Below are positions 7,431 to 16,020 of a stretch of 37,296 nucleotides of DNA, piece after piece. Position 1 is the first letter of the stretch. Each line of letters starts with the position of its first letter. Under the pieces are notes generated by a model that was not told the DNA's origin, searched no databases, and was given only the letters and a program-made list of their open reading frames with translations. Source of the DNA: an uncultured Bacteroidales bacterium (GTDB taxonomy: Bacteria > Bacteroidota > Bacteroidia > Bacteroidales > FEN-979). The stretch lies in contig CAJAUM010000058.1 of the NCBI GenBank assembly GCA_903945175.1, positions 1-37,296 of the forward strand, written 5' to 3'. Both the position numbers and the translations under genes were made by a program.

Positions 7431-9377
7431 TTAATTACCCACCACTTTAAATTCAGTGCGGCGGTTATTTGCACGACCCTCTTCTGTTGTATTAATATCA
7501 ATGGGCTGACTGAATCCAAACCCTGCAAATGAAAGCCGTGAACCTGCGATTCCATGCTGAATAAGGTAATTGTAAACAGCACCTGCGCGATTTCGTGACA
7601 GTTCAAGGTTGTGATCTTCAGTTCCGATGTTATCAGTATGACCCCGGATTTCAATTTTCAGGTTCGGATTTTTCTGCAAAAGTTCCTGCAATTTCAGAAG
7701 TTCGGCAATGGACTCATCTTTAAGAACGAATTTATCGGTATCGAAAAAAATATTCTTTAAAACCACCGCCTCCCCTATTTTGATCGGTTTCAGCGGAATA
7801 TTTTTGATATACGGTTTGGATAGTAGGGTTGTCCGTTTCAGTGCAAAGTTCTCAGAGAAAAAGAGATACCCTTCTTTTGATACATTCAGGGCGTAGTTTT
7901 TTTCAGTAGGTAAAACCAATAAAAATTCGCCGGTGATCCGGTCCGACCGCGACTCAGCCACCATCTTTGAAGTCTGAAGGTCGATGAGCTCAAACCTTGC
8001 TTCTAATCTGGCCTTGGTCACTTCATCATATACAATACCTTTGAAATAGGTAGTTAGCGAGGGACGGGCATCGCGGTAAAGGGCAAATTTATAAATATCC
8101 TGCCGGCCCTTACCTCCCAGTTTATCAGAAGAGATATAGGCCACAGAACCTTTCGCATTGACAACCAGCGTAATCTCATCGGCAAAGGTGTTGATAGGGA
8201 AACCCATGTTTACCGGCCGGTTCCATTCTCCATTCCATGTTTTCCGGGCATAATAAAGATCCAACTTCCCCATGCCGGGATGTCCTTTGGAAGAAAAATA
8301 GAGTGTTTGATCATCGGGATGAATAAAAGGTGCCATTTCTTCATACCGGGTGTTGATCGAATCTCCAAGGTTAACCGGTTTACTCCATTGCCCGTCCGGT
8401 TGCAATTCCGTCATCCAGATATCAGAACTGCCTTTACCTCCGGCCCGGGTACTCGCAAAATAGAGGGTTTTTCCATCGGAAGAGAAGGAAGGTTGTGAAT
8501 CCCATTGGGGTGAATTGACGCCCGTTCCCAGGTTTTCCGGGACCGACCAATGATCACCCAGGCGATGAGCCCAGTAAATGTCGCACCGGCCATAGCCCTC
8601 CGGCCTGTTACAGGCTGCAAAAAACAGGTATTTCATGTCAGGTGAAATACATAACGCACCTTCATTGCCATGGGTGTTGATGGGAGGCCCCAGGTTCAAT
8701 GCCTTTGACCAGGATGAATCTGTCCGGTGGGAAAAATAGAAATCCTCCTCCCCGTTCTGGTTCTGGTCAATGGTTTGCTCATCAATGGGATTCAACCTTG
8801 TGAAGTAGAGGAACTCCTCATCAGCCGTGATCGCGTTAATGTATTCATCATACTTCGTATTCATGCTGTCGCCCATGTTTATGGGTTCAAACGGAACCGG
8901 ATGGGCCACACAATGAATTGCGAAATCGCACGACCTGATCCCCTTTTCGGCCTGCTGCCTTTTTTGTTCAGGGATCTGGTCGTTTTCAAGGAAGCGCCGG
9001 TAATTTAACCGGGCATCGGTATACCTTCCCACGCTCAGCTGTGTGTTTGCAAGGATATTAAACAGTTCGGGAGAGAATGGACGATTGGTCCCGATGGCAG
9101 CAATATAGGAATCGATCGCTTTTTCGGGCCGCTGGCTATCGGCATAAATATCACCCTGAAGGATATAGGCCTCTGCAAATGATGGCTCCTGTTCGATTGC
9201 TTTTTTCAGTTCACCAAGCGCCTTATCATAGTTCTTTGCCTGGTATGAGTCAATCGCGGTGTAAAATAGTTTTTCAGCTCTTTTGTTCTGGGTAGAAAGT
9301 GGCTGACCCTGTCCCAATGCAATGACCAATGACCAATGACCAATGACCAATATGAGGAGAAATCGCCGGGGGATCAT
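7431..9377 (-). CDS. OmpA-family outer-membrane protein with TPR and PD40 repeats
   Basis: A 648-residue exported protein. After a signal peptide (MIPRRFLLILVIGHWSLVIALG) come TPR-like helices (about 30-140), then several WD40-like PD40 blades: DEYINAITADEEFLYFTR, QPSFSSDGKTLYFASTR, MAPFIHPDDQTLYFSSKG. A small carboxypeptidase-regulatory-like beta domain follows (about 490-550), then an OmpA peptidoglycan-binding domain (about 560-648) with IEIRGHTDNIG, LSRNRAGAVYNYL and NNRRTEFKVV. This architecture is common in Bacteroidota, including PorE-like proteins linked to T9SS, and predicts outer-membrane anchoring to peptidoglycan. Its ATG overlaps the queE stop (ATGA). Oddly, part of the signal peptide is encoded by a four-copy heptanucleotide repeat. 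Confidence 0.9.
   Translation of the reverse strand: MIPRRFLLILVIGHWSLVIALGQGQPLSTQNKRAEKLFYTAIDSYQAKNYDKALGELKKAIEQEPSFAEAYILQGDIYADSQRPEKAIDSYIAAIGTNRPFSPELFNILANTQLSVGRYTDARLNYRRFLENDQIPEQKRQQAEKGIRSCDFAIHCVAHPVPFEPINMGDSMNTKYDEYINAITADEEFLYFTRLNPIDEQTIDQNQNGEEDFYFSHRTDSSWSKALNLGPPINTHGNEGALCISPDMKYLFFAACNRPEGYGRCDIYWAHRLGDHWSVPENLGTGVNSPQWDSQPSFSSDGKTLYFASTRAGGKGSSDIWMTELQPDGQWSKPVNLGDSINTRYEEMAPFIHPDDQTLYFSSKGHPGMGKLDLYYARKTWNGEWNRPVNMGFPINTFADEITLVVNAKGSVAYISSDKLGGKGRQDIYKFALYRDARPSLTTYFKGIVYDEVTKARLEARFELIDLQTSKMVAESRSDRITGEFLLVLPTEKNYALNVSKEGYLFFSENFALKRTTLLSKPYIKNIPLKPIKIGEAVVLKNIFFDTDKFVLKDESIAELLKLQELLQKNPNLKIEIRGHTDNIGTEDHNLELSRNRAGAVYNYLIQHGIAGSRLSFAGFGFSQPIDINTTEEGRANNRRTEFKVVGN
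9321..9348. repeat. 7-bp tandem repeat (AATGACC) x4 inside a signal-peptide coding region
   Basis: Four perfect copies of AATGACC plus a partial fifth lie within codons about 10-19 of the OmpA/PD40 gene; on its strand they read (GGTCATT)4. The unit is not a multiple of three, so gain or loss of one copy would shift the frame. A related unit, GAATGAC, occurs in three copies at 21395-21415. Confidence 0.92.
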
Positions 9378-10006
9378 GGGATGTGCATGTATTTATGACT
9401 TTGTAACGAGATCCTCCATTTAGGATTCATCTCGATATAACGGATAATTTCAGGCATCATTGTTTCATGTCTGCTCCATTCAGGTTGCAAATAAAGAATG
9501 CATGAAGCAGAAACCAACCGGGTATTCTCCTCCCCCCATTGAAAATCAGTATGATCGTGGATGATCACTTTAAGCTCATTGGCCTGACGGATAACCTCAT
9601 CCAAAGGAGGGGCATCTTTTTTGGGGGAGATGCAAATCCAATCCCACTCTCCGCTTAAAGGTTGTGAACCTGATGTTTCAAGAAATATTCTTATTCCGTT
9701 TTTATGCAATTCGCTGCAGAGGTAATCCATATTGTACAAAAGCGGCTCGCCTCCGGTAACAACAATGGCTTTGGCAGGATAGGATGCCGCATGTTCTACA
9801 ATCCTGTCGGTCGAAACCGGCGGAAAATCATTCGCATTCCAGGATTCCTTTACATCGCACCATGTACACCCTACGTCACAACCGCCTACACGGATAAAAT
9901 AGGCGGCCTGGCCGGTATTAAAACCTTCTCCCTGCAACGAATAAAACTCTTCCATCACCGGAAGTAATTTTCCCTCCTGCAATAAAATATCCTGGAATTG
10001 ATTCAA
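9374..10006 (-). CDS. queE: 7-carboxy-7-deazaguanine synthase (radical SAM)
   Basis: QueE converts 6-carboxy-tetrahydropterin to 7-carboxy-7-deazaguanine on the queuosine pathway. The sequence shows EEFYSLQGEGFNTGQAAYFIR followed by GGCDVGCTWCDVKESW (the radical SAM cysteine cluster), then VVTGGEPLL and ETSGSQ. The only upstream ATG in frame (10111) lies deep inside folD. I place the start at TTG 10006, just after the folD stop, because relatives often carry an N-terminal extension ending LPVMEEFY. ATG 9955, with GGAGGG about 16 bases upstream, is the alternative. The stop overlaps the start of the OmpA gene. No other queuosine gene is in view. Confidence 0.9.
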   Translation of the reverse strand: MNQFQDILLQEGKLLPVMEEFYSLQGEGFNTGQAAYFIRVGGCDVGCTWCDVKESWNANDFPPVSTDRIVEHAASYPAKAIVVTGGEPLLYNMDYLCSELHKNGIRIFLETSGSQPLSGEWDWICISPKKDAPPLDEVIRQANELKVIIHDHTDFQWGEENTRLVSASCILYLQPEWSRHETMMPEIIRYIEMNPKWRISLQSHKYMHIP

Positions 10007-10011
10007 GGCAT

Positions 10012-10893
10012 TCAGATTATTTCTTTTTTTGCCGCCTTCAGTGTATTCTGGAGTAAAGATACAATGGTCATCGGACCTACTCCGCCCGGGACTGGCGTAA
10101 TATAGCTGCATTTTCGTGAAACGCGGTCAAAATCAACATCCCCCTTCAGCCTGAATCCCGATTTTGTTTCAGTTGATGGAATCCGGTGAACCCCAACATC
10201 TATAACGACGGCATCTTTTTTAACCATATCGGCGGTTACAAATCCCATTTTACCCATGGCCACGATGAGAATATCAGCCTGTGCAGCAATGGCAGGAATA
10301 TCCTGTGAAAAACTGTGGCACAACGTGACCGTGGCGTTCCCGGCGGCCGACTTTCGCGAAAGAAGGATGCTGACCGGCGTTCCGACAATATGGCTACGGC
10401 CAAGGACCACTACGTTCTTTCCGGCAGTTTCAATGTTATACCTTTCCAGCAACGTGATTATGCCCAATGGGGTGGCGGATAAAAAACAGGGCTGGTTCAG
10501 TACCATTTTCCCGATGTTGACCGGATGGAAGCCATCCACATCTTTTTTGGGGTCAATCCTTTCGATGATGCGTTGTTCATCAATATGGGCAGGCAGTGGC
10601 AGCTGGACAATAAATCCATGGACTTCGCTGTCGTCATTGAGAAAATCGACAACTTCAAGCAGTTTTTCCTGCGTAATATTTGACGGGTAGCGATAAACCG
10701 AAGATATGAATCCCACTTCACGGCAAGCTTTCTCCTTTGCAGCAACATAGGTCATGCTGGCAGGATCTTCGCCAACCAGGACGGCCGCAATGTGGGGAGC
10801 GTCAATCCCCTTGTCAAAAAAATCAGTCTTTACCTCCGTGGCGATTTCAGTTTTGATCTGATCGGCGATCAATTTACCATCAAGCAGTTTCAT
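10012..10893 (-). CDS. folD: Methylenetetrahydrofolate dehydrogenase / methenyltetrahydrofolate cyclohydrolase
   Basis: A 293-residue bifunctional one-carbon enzyme interconverting 5,10-methylene- and 10-formyl-tetrahydrofolate with NADP. The signatures are TYVAAKEKACREVGF (with the catalytic lysine), GFIVQLPLPAHID, KDVDGFHPVNIGKM, VVLGRSHIVGTPVSILL (dinucleotide-binding) and the C-terminal TPVPGGVGPMTIVSLL. The length is normal. It starts 10 bases after the ffh stop, and its own stop is 5 bases before the proposed queE start, so ffh, folD and queE look like one transcript. Confidence 0.97.
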   Translation of the reverse strand: MKLLDGKLIADQIKTEIATEVKTDFFDKGIDAPHIAAVLVGEDPASMTYVAAKEKACREVGFISSVYRYPSNITQEKLLEVVDFLNDDSEVHGFIVQLPLPAHIDEQRIIERIDPKKDVDGFHPVNIGKMVLNQPCFLSATPLGIITLLERYNIETAGKNVVVLGRSHIVGTPVSILLSRKSAAGNATVTLCHSFSQDIPAIAAQADILIVAMGKMGFVTADMVKKDAVVIDVGVHRIPSTETKSGFRLKGDVDFDRVSRKCSYITPVPGGVGPMTIVSLLQNTLKAAKKEII

Positions 10894-10903
10894 GGATGTG
10901 GAA

Positions 10904-12241
10904 TTAATTCATGTTTTTCATATTCCGCATAACGTTGGCCATGTTTTTACCTTTGTTGGCTGTAACCATTTTCATCATTTTACGGGTATCGTCAAACTGC
11001 TTGATCAGCCTGTTCACATCCTGGATGGTGGTTCCTGATCCGGTTGCAATCCGTTTCCGGCGGCTGCCGTTCAGAACTGCAGGATTAACGCGTTCATCCG
11101 GCGTCATGGAGTGTATGATCGCCTCGATGCCTTTGAAGGCATTGTCGTCAATCTCAAGGTTGCGGATGGCTTTTCCCATCCCGGGGATCATTCCCAGCAA
11201 GTCCTTCACGTTGCCCATTTTTTTAATCTGTTTGATCTGGGCAAGAAAGTCGTTGAAATCGAACTGGTTCCGGGCAATTTTTTTCTGGAGTTTAAGCGAC
11301 TCCTCTTCATCAAACTGCTCCTGTGCTTTTTCTACCAACGAAACAATGTCGCCCATCCCAAGGATACGGTCGGCCATACGTTCAGGATAAAAAATATCGA
11401 TGGCATCCATTTTTTCGCCAAGGCCCACGAATTTGATGGGTTTATTAACGATTGATTTGATACTCAGGGCTGCCCCACCGCGGGTATCCCCGTCAAGCTT
11501 GGTAAGAACCACCCCTTCAAAATTCAAACGATCGTTGAACGCTTTTGCTGTATTCACTGCATCCTGACCCGTCATTGAGTCAACGACAAAGAGTGTTTCC
11601 TGTGGATTGAGCGCATTTTTTATATTGGAAATTTCATCCATCATCTGCTCATCGATGGCCAGACGGCCAGCCGTATCAACAATTAAAACATGATACCCAT
11701 TCTCCCTGGCAAAAGTCAATGCACGTTTTGCAATTTTTACCGGATCGTTTGAAGCATCCTCTGTATATACCTCTACTTCAATCTGACCTCCCAAAACTTT
11801 CAACTGTTCAATGGCTGCAGGACGGTAAACATCACACGCAACCAGCAGGACACGTTTCCCTTTTTTGGTCTTCAGATAATTGGCCAGTTTTGCTGAAAAG
11901 GTAGTTTTCCCGGATCCCTGTAATCCTGCTATGAGGATGATTGCCGGTTCTCCCTTGAGGTTCAGCTCTGTTTTCTGGCCTCCCATAAGTTCGGCCAGCT
12001 CGTCATGAACGATTTTTACCATTAACTGACCAGGAGATACAGCCGTTAACACATTCTGCCCAATGGCCTTGTCCTTAACCTGATCGGTAAACTGCTTGGC
12101 AATTTTAAAGCTAACGTCGGCATCAAGTAGCGCTTTCCTCACATCCTTGAGGGTCTCCGCAACATTTATTTCCGAAATATGGCCATGTCCCTTAAGAACC
12201 TTAAATGCCCTGTCTAATTTATCACTTAATCCTTCGAACAT
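10904..12241 (-). CDS. ffh: Signal recognition particle protein Ffh
   Basis: A 445-residue SRP54-type GTPase that, with 4.5S RNA, targets nascent membrane proteins to FtsY and the Sec translocon. There is an N-domain (MFEGLSDKLDRAFKVLKG), then the G-domain with GLQGSGKTTFSAKLA (P-loop), DTAGRL (G3), TKLDGDTRGG (G4) and GLGEKMDAIDIFYPERMADRILGMGD, and a methionine-rich M-domain to the end, with SRRKRIATGSGT for RNA binding. The length matches the family. It heads the ffh-folD-queE-ompA run and has a TAATTTTG box just upstream. Confidence 0.98.
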   Translation of the reverse strand: MFEGLSDKLDRAFKVLKGHGHISEINVAETLKDVRKALLDADVSFKIAKQFTDQVKDKAIGQNVLTAVSPGQLMVKIVHDELAELMGGQKTELNLKGEPAIILIAGLQGSGKTTFSAKLANYLKTKKGKRVLLVACDVYRPAAIEQLKVLGGQIEVEVYTEDASNDPVKIAKRALTFARENGYHVLIVDTAGRLAIDEQMMDEISNIKNALNPQETLFVVDSMTGQDAVNTAKAFNDRLNFEGVVLTKLDGDTRGGAALSIKSIVNKPIKFVGLGEKMDAIDIFYPERMADRILGMGDIVSLVEKAQEQFDEEESLKLQKKIARNQFDFNDFLAQIKQIKKMGNVKDLLGMIPGMGKAIRNLEIDDNAFKGIEAIIHSMTPDERVNPAVLNGSRRKRIATGSGTTIQDVNRLIKQFDDTRKMMKMVTANKGKNMANVMRNMKNMN

Positions 12242-12262
12242 TGTATGCTACTTTATTTTTTG

Positions 12263-12270
12263 CAAAATTA
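12263..12270 (-). promoter_or_regulatory. Bacteroidota -7 box upstream of ffh
   Basis: TAATTTTG on the minus strand fits TAnnTTTG and ends 21 bases before the ffh ATG. It is divergent from the box at 12328-12335, so this 131-base gap carries two opposed promoters. Confidence 0.55.
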
Positions 12271-12327
12271 AGAATTTAACACATCACTTTATTTTTAAGA
12301 ATTCTGTTCGTGGATTAAAAATCTTTG

Positions 12328-12335
12328 TAAATTTG
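12328..12335 (+). promoter_or_regulatory. Bacteroidota -7 box for the T9SS cargo gene
   Basis: TAAATTTG fits TAnnTTTG and lies 37 bases before the ATG at 12373, giving a leader of roughly 30 bases. Only weak TTCTG/GTTCG sequence occupies the -33 position. Confidence 0.55.
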
Positions 12336-12372
12336 TATAAACATTCAAATTTCTAAACAAAACCATCAAATT

Positions 12373-13944
12373 ATGAAGAAAATTTTACTTTCCTTATTTG
12401 CCATCGTGGCAATTTCTTTGGGTGTATCCGCCCAGTGGATTGAGCAAGCAACAGGATTCTCGGAAGCAAGCCGTGGAATCAATTGCATTTATACTGTTGA
12501 CGACCAGGTTGTATGGGCCTCATCCTATGATGGAAGCGGTTCGGCTTTACCATGTCAGGATATCACCATTACTACGAATGGTGGTGACTTATGGACACCT
12601 CATACCATTCCCGGGGTGACCAATCTTGACATTGCCAACGTTGTTGCACTTGACGCCAATACCGCATGGGTATGCATGTTTCCTCCCGCAGATACAACTA
12701 CGGGTCAGGGAATCTACAAAACTACCGATGGCGGTGTTACGTGGGCCCGCCAGACTACTGCTGCATTCAGCGCTGCCGCATCTTTTGCGAATATTGTTTA
12801 TTTCTGGGATGCAGATCATGGATTTTGTATGGGGGACCCCATCAATGGCGATTTTGAGATCTATAACACGACCGATGGAGGAATAACCTGGACTCTTGTT
12901 CCGGGAGCAAACATCCCAAACCCGGTATCTGGTGAATGGGGTGTTGTAGGATATTATTCTGCAATTGGCAATACCATCTGGTTTGGTACAAACAAAGGAC
13001 GCATCTACAAATCAATAGATAAAGGGATTAACTGGACTGTTGCGGCTATTCCTGCCTGGGGTACAAAATTCGTTCAACCCTTCTTTAAAAATGAAAATGA
13101 AGGACTTGCGCAGGATAAAAGCCTGACTTCAACTGGAAAATTTGCCAAGACCACCGATGGCGGTACAACCTGGACTGTATTCACTCCAACAGGAAATTCG
13201 TTTACCAATGATGTGGCCTATATTCCTGGTTCAGATTCAACGTTTATCACAACAGGTGCAGCTGCGGACAAATCTGGCGTAACCTATTCATTTAACAATG
13301 GCACTTCATTTACTGACATGGATGTCACCATTGGCACGCAGTTTTTAGCAACTGCCTGGGTTAACGACTCAACAGGCTGGGCCGGTGCTTTCAGCGTTGA
13401 TGCAACCACAGGAGGGATGTTTAAGTTCACCAGCAGCCTTGCTCAGGGCGATTTCGCTGGTGATGTCACTGCAGTAGCCATGGGCGGAGCAGTGAATTTT
13501 GATATCCTTACCGGGGCTCATTCTACATCCACCGTTAACTGGGCTTTCCCCGGAGGAACACCGGCAACATCCAATTCAAGGCATCCAGTGATTACCTACA
13601 ATACTTCAGGCACCTATAATGTGACTTTGACAGTGAACAACACGTGGGGACAAACTGTAAAAACCAAAACAGGTTATATTTATGTTGGAGCTGTTGGCCT
13701 CAACGAACAATCGGTCGCCTCAGTTTCCGTATTCCCTAACCCGGTAAAGGATGTACTCAGCATCCAGGGCTCCATGAATATTCAGGAGGTAACCCTGATG
13801 AACATGGTTGGACAGGTTGTTTTTAGCATGAAAGCTGATGGTACAAATCTGAATATAAACACATCTGATTTGAAATCTGGGATTTATAATTTAAAGGTCA
13901 GAATGGCCGATGGATTCATTAACAAGAAAATTGTAGTGAACTAA
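12373..13944 (+). CDS. Secreted BNR/YCF48-like protein with PKD domain and T9SS sorting domain
   Basis: A 523-residue exported protein. The signal peptide MKKILLSLFAIVAISLGVSA is followed by BNR/Asp-box-like repeats: TTNGGDLWTPH, TTDGGVTWARQ, TTDGGITWTLV, SIDKGINWTVA and TTDGGTTWTVF, spaced as in a beta-propeller of the YCF48/sialidase type. About residues 355-440 form a PKD-like domain (VNWAFPGGTPATSNSRHPVITYNTSGTYNVTLTV). The last 80 residues form a type A T9SS C-terminal domain (VFPNPVKDVLSIQGS ... SDLKSGIYNLKVRMADGFINKKIVVN), predicting outer-membrane translocation and surface attachment or release. Its ligand or substrate is unknown. It is monocistronic: its own -7 box lies upstream and a strong terminator downstream. 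Confidence 0.9.
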   Translation: MKKILLSLFAIVAISLGVSAQWIEQATGFSEASRGINCIYTVDDQVVWASSYDGSGSALPCQDITITTNGGDLWTPHTIPGVTNLDIANVVALDANTAWVCMFPPADTTTGQGIYKTTDGGVTWARQTTAAFSAAASFANIVYFWDADHGFCMGDPINGDFEIYNTTDGGITWTLVPGANIPNPVSGEWGVVGYYSAIGNTIWFGTNKGRIYKSIDKGINWTVAAIPAWGTKFVQPFFKNENEGLAQDKSLTSTGKFAKTTDGGTTWTVFTPTGNSFTNDVAYIPGSDSTFITTGAAADKSGVTYSFNNGTSFTDMDVTIGTQFLATAWVNDSTGWAGAFSVDATTGGMFKFTSSLAQGDFAGDVTAVAMGGAVNFDILTGAHSTSTVNWAFPGGTPATSNSRHPVITYNTSGTYNVTLTVNNTWGQTVKTKTGYIYVGAVGLNEQSVASVSVFPNPVKDVLSIQGSMNIQEVTLMNMVGQVVFSMKADGTNLNINTSDLKSGIYNLKVRMADGFINKKIVVN

Positions 13945-13960
13945 TCGCTCATTTCTCCAT

Positions 13961-14000
13961 AAAAATGGCTGTCTCGTTGATTGAGACAGCCATTTTTTTT
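13961..14000. terminator. Strong bidirectional terminator between the T9SS cargo gene and argS
   Basis: A perfect 15-bp stem (AAAAATGGCTGTCTC at 13961-13975 with GAGACAGCCATTTTT at 13983-13997) encloses a 7-base loop and is followed by a T run. The 5' A run serves minus-strand transcripts. It lies between two convergent genes. Confidence 0.93.
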
Positions 14001-14027
14001 TGTAGAACTATCAGCTTTATTATTTTT

Positions 14028-15818
14028 TCACATCCGCTCTGGCACTTCAATTCCAAGGAGATTCATTGATTTTTTAATGATGTCACCCGTAAATTTGGAG
14101 ATCAAAATACGTAACGCAACCTTTTCCTCAATGATCTCCTTTAATACAGGCAGTTCCTGGTAAAACTGGTTGAATCCCTTGGCCAGGTCGTAAAGATAAT
14201 TTGCGATCACTGCCGGGCTCATCTCATCACCGGCCTGGATAACAGCAGCCTGAAACTGGTAAAGCCTGACGATCGTTTCTTTCTCCAGCGGAAGCAATGG
14301 CAGCTGAAGTAAGACATTTTCATCCTCACATCGAAATCCTGCCGCATTGGCCCTTCCAAGTAAGGATTGAATTCGTGCATAGGTATATTGGATAAAGGGG
14401 CCTGTATTCCCATTGAAATCGATCGATTCCCTGGGGTCAAACAGCATATTTTTTTTAGGGTCGACCTTGAGAATAAAGTATTTCAGCGCACCCATGCCTA
14501 TTTTATTGAACAAATTATTGGCCTCTGTTTCTGAAAGTTCATTGGCTTTGCCAAGTTCACGCGTGGTCTCTTCTGCCGTTTTGAACATCTCATCCATCAG
14601 ATCATCCGCATCAACGACCGTTCCTTCACGCGATTTCATTTTTCCCTGGGGAAGTTCTACCATGCCATAGGAAAGATGCTGGATATGTGCTGCATATGCT
14701 TTACCCAGCTTGACGAGCACCCGTTTAAGGACATCAAAATGATAGTTTTGTTCGTTTCCCACAACATAAATCATCGACGAGGGATGGTAATCATCGTAGC
14801 GCAGCTGGGCAGTTCCCAGATCCTGAGTCATATAAACAGAGGTGCCATCGGAGCGAAGTAATAGTTTTTCATCAAGACCCTCATCCCTGAGGTCAGCCCA
14901 GATACTACCATCCTCTTTTTGAATAAGTGATTCTCTCTGAAGGCCTTCCATAACAAGGCTCTTTCCAAGCAGATAGGTTTTGCTCTCGTGGTAAATTTTA
15001 TCAAAATCTACTCCAAGACGACGGTAAGTCGCATCAAATCCCTCATAAGCCCAACCATTCATCGTTTTCCACAAGTCAACTGTTTCAATATCCTTTGCTT
15101 CCCATTTCCTCAGAATTTCCTGCGCTTCCATAATCAATGGAGCCTGCCGTTCTGCCTCCGCTTCCGTAAGTCCCTTCTCAATGAGATTGAGCATTTCGGC
15201 TTTGTAATTTTTATTAAACAACACGTAATAGGTTCCGATCAGGTGGTCGCCTTTCATGCCAGTTGAAGCCGGTGTTTCCTTGTTTCCCCACTTCATGTAA
15301 GCAAGCATTGATTTGCAAATATGAATGCCCCGATCATTCACCAGGTTTACCTTAACAACTTTGTGACCGTTTGCTTTCAGGATTTCTGCCAGCGAAAATC
15401 CCAGGAGGTTGTTGCGGATATGTCCGAGATGCAGCGGTTTATTGGTATTGGGAGAGGAGTATTCGAGCACGACTGGTCGCTCATGCCTGGTTTTGTGGAA
15501 TCCGAAATCGGGATGAGAAAAATTCTTTACAAGAAAATTCATCCAGAAATGATCGCTTAACACCAGGTTCAAAAAGCCTTTAATAACATTAAATTCAATA
15601 ATTTCCTTCACGTGATCGCGCAAAAAAAGACCTATTTCCGTCGCAGTGGCTTCGGGAGATTTCCGGGATATTTTCAGAAGAGGGAACACGACGATGGTAT
15701 AATCGCCGATAATTTCTTTCTTGGTTTTTTCAAGACCGATGGCTCCAGTTCCAATTTCATGACCATACAAATGTTTAACCGCTTCACACGTTTTTTCCAA
15801 TAATTTCGTCTCAATCAT
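14028..15818 (-). CDS. argS: Arginyl-tRNA synthetase
   Basis: A 596-residue class I synthetase that charges tRNA-Arg. It shows the N-terminal Add1 domain, then the HIGH-type motif in EYSSPNTNKPLHLGHIRNN, a KMSKS-equivalent in LPQGKMKSREGTVVDADDL, and a C-terminal DALR domain ending in LLGIEVPERM. The start is ATG 15818, 20 bases downstream of a TAAATTTG box. It is convergent with the T9SS cargo gene and divergent from the GTPase gene at 16021. Length and motifs are complete and nothing is unusual. Confidence 0.97.
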   Translation of the reverse strand: MIETKLLEKTCEAVKHLYGHEIGTGAIGLEKTKKEIIGDYTIVVFPLLKISRKSPEATATEIGLFLRDHVKEIIEFNVIKGFLNLVLSDHFWMNFLVKNFSHPDFGFHKTRHERPVVLEYSSPNTNKPLHLGHIRNNLLGFSLAEILKANGHKVVKVNLVNDRGIHICKSMLAYMKWGNKETPASTGMKGDHLIGTYYVLFNKNYKAEMLNLIEKGLTEAEAERQAPLIMEAQEILRKWEAKDIETVDLWKTMNGWAYEGFDATYRRLGVDFDKIYHESKTYLLGKSLVMEGLQRESLIQKEDGSIWADLRDEGLDEKLLLRSDGTSVYMTQDLGTAQLRYDDYHPSSMIYVVGNEQNYHFDVLKRVLVKLGKAYAAHIQHLSYGMVELPQGKMKSREGTVVDADDLMDEMFKTAEETTRELGKANELSETEANNLFNKIGMGALKYFILKVDPKKNMLFDPRESIDFNGNTGPFIQYTYARIQSLLGRANAAGFRCEDENVLLQLPLLPLEKETIVRLYQFQAAVIQAGDEMSPAVIANYLYDLAKGFNQFYQELPVLKEIIEEKVALRILISKFTGDIIKKSMNLLGIEVPERM

Positions 15819-15837
15819 CTCGCCATTTATTTCATTG

Positions 15838-15845
15838 CAAATTTA
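15838..15845 (-). promoter_or_regulatory. Bacteroidota -7 box upstream of argS
   Basis: TAAATTTG on the minus strand fits TAnnTTTG, 19 bases before the argS ATG. No -33 box is evident. Confidence 0.5.
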
Positions 15846-15923
15846 CGCTAAATTCACGAAATCAGGATACTTTATGGAATGCCGGGATGGTTATATTCCG
15901 GAACTATTATTTTTTATTTTGGC

Positions 15924-15954
15924 TTTGTTTGTTCCCGAAAAATGAGTAGGTTTG
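15924..15954 (+). promoter_or_regulatory. Complete Bacteroidota promoter (-33 and -7) for the cPG-synthetase-like gene
   Basis: TTTG (15924-15927), exactly 19 bases, then TAGGTTTG (15947-15954): the published Bacteroidota arrangement. The expected transcription start is near 15960, giving a leader of about 60 bases before ATG 16021. This is the best full promoter in the window. Confidence 0.7.
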
Positions 15955-16020
15955 CAGACTATCTCCTTAAAAATCTGATACCACAAACCATATTTAACAA
16001 TTCAAAAAAGCGAGGTTAGC

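Noticed and set aside
8280-8498. 72-codon plus-strand frame inside the OmpA/PD40 gene
   Set aside because: Antisense to PD40 repeats with no independent signals.
10911-11390. 159-codon plus-strand frame across ffh
   Set aside because: It is entirely antisense to the M and G domains of Ffh, whose motifs are beyond doubt.
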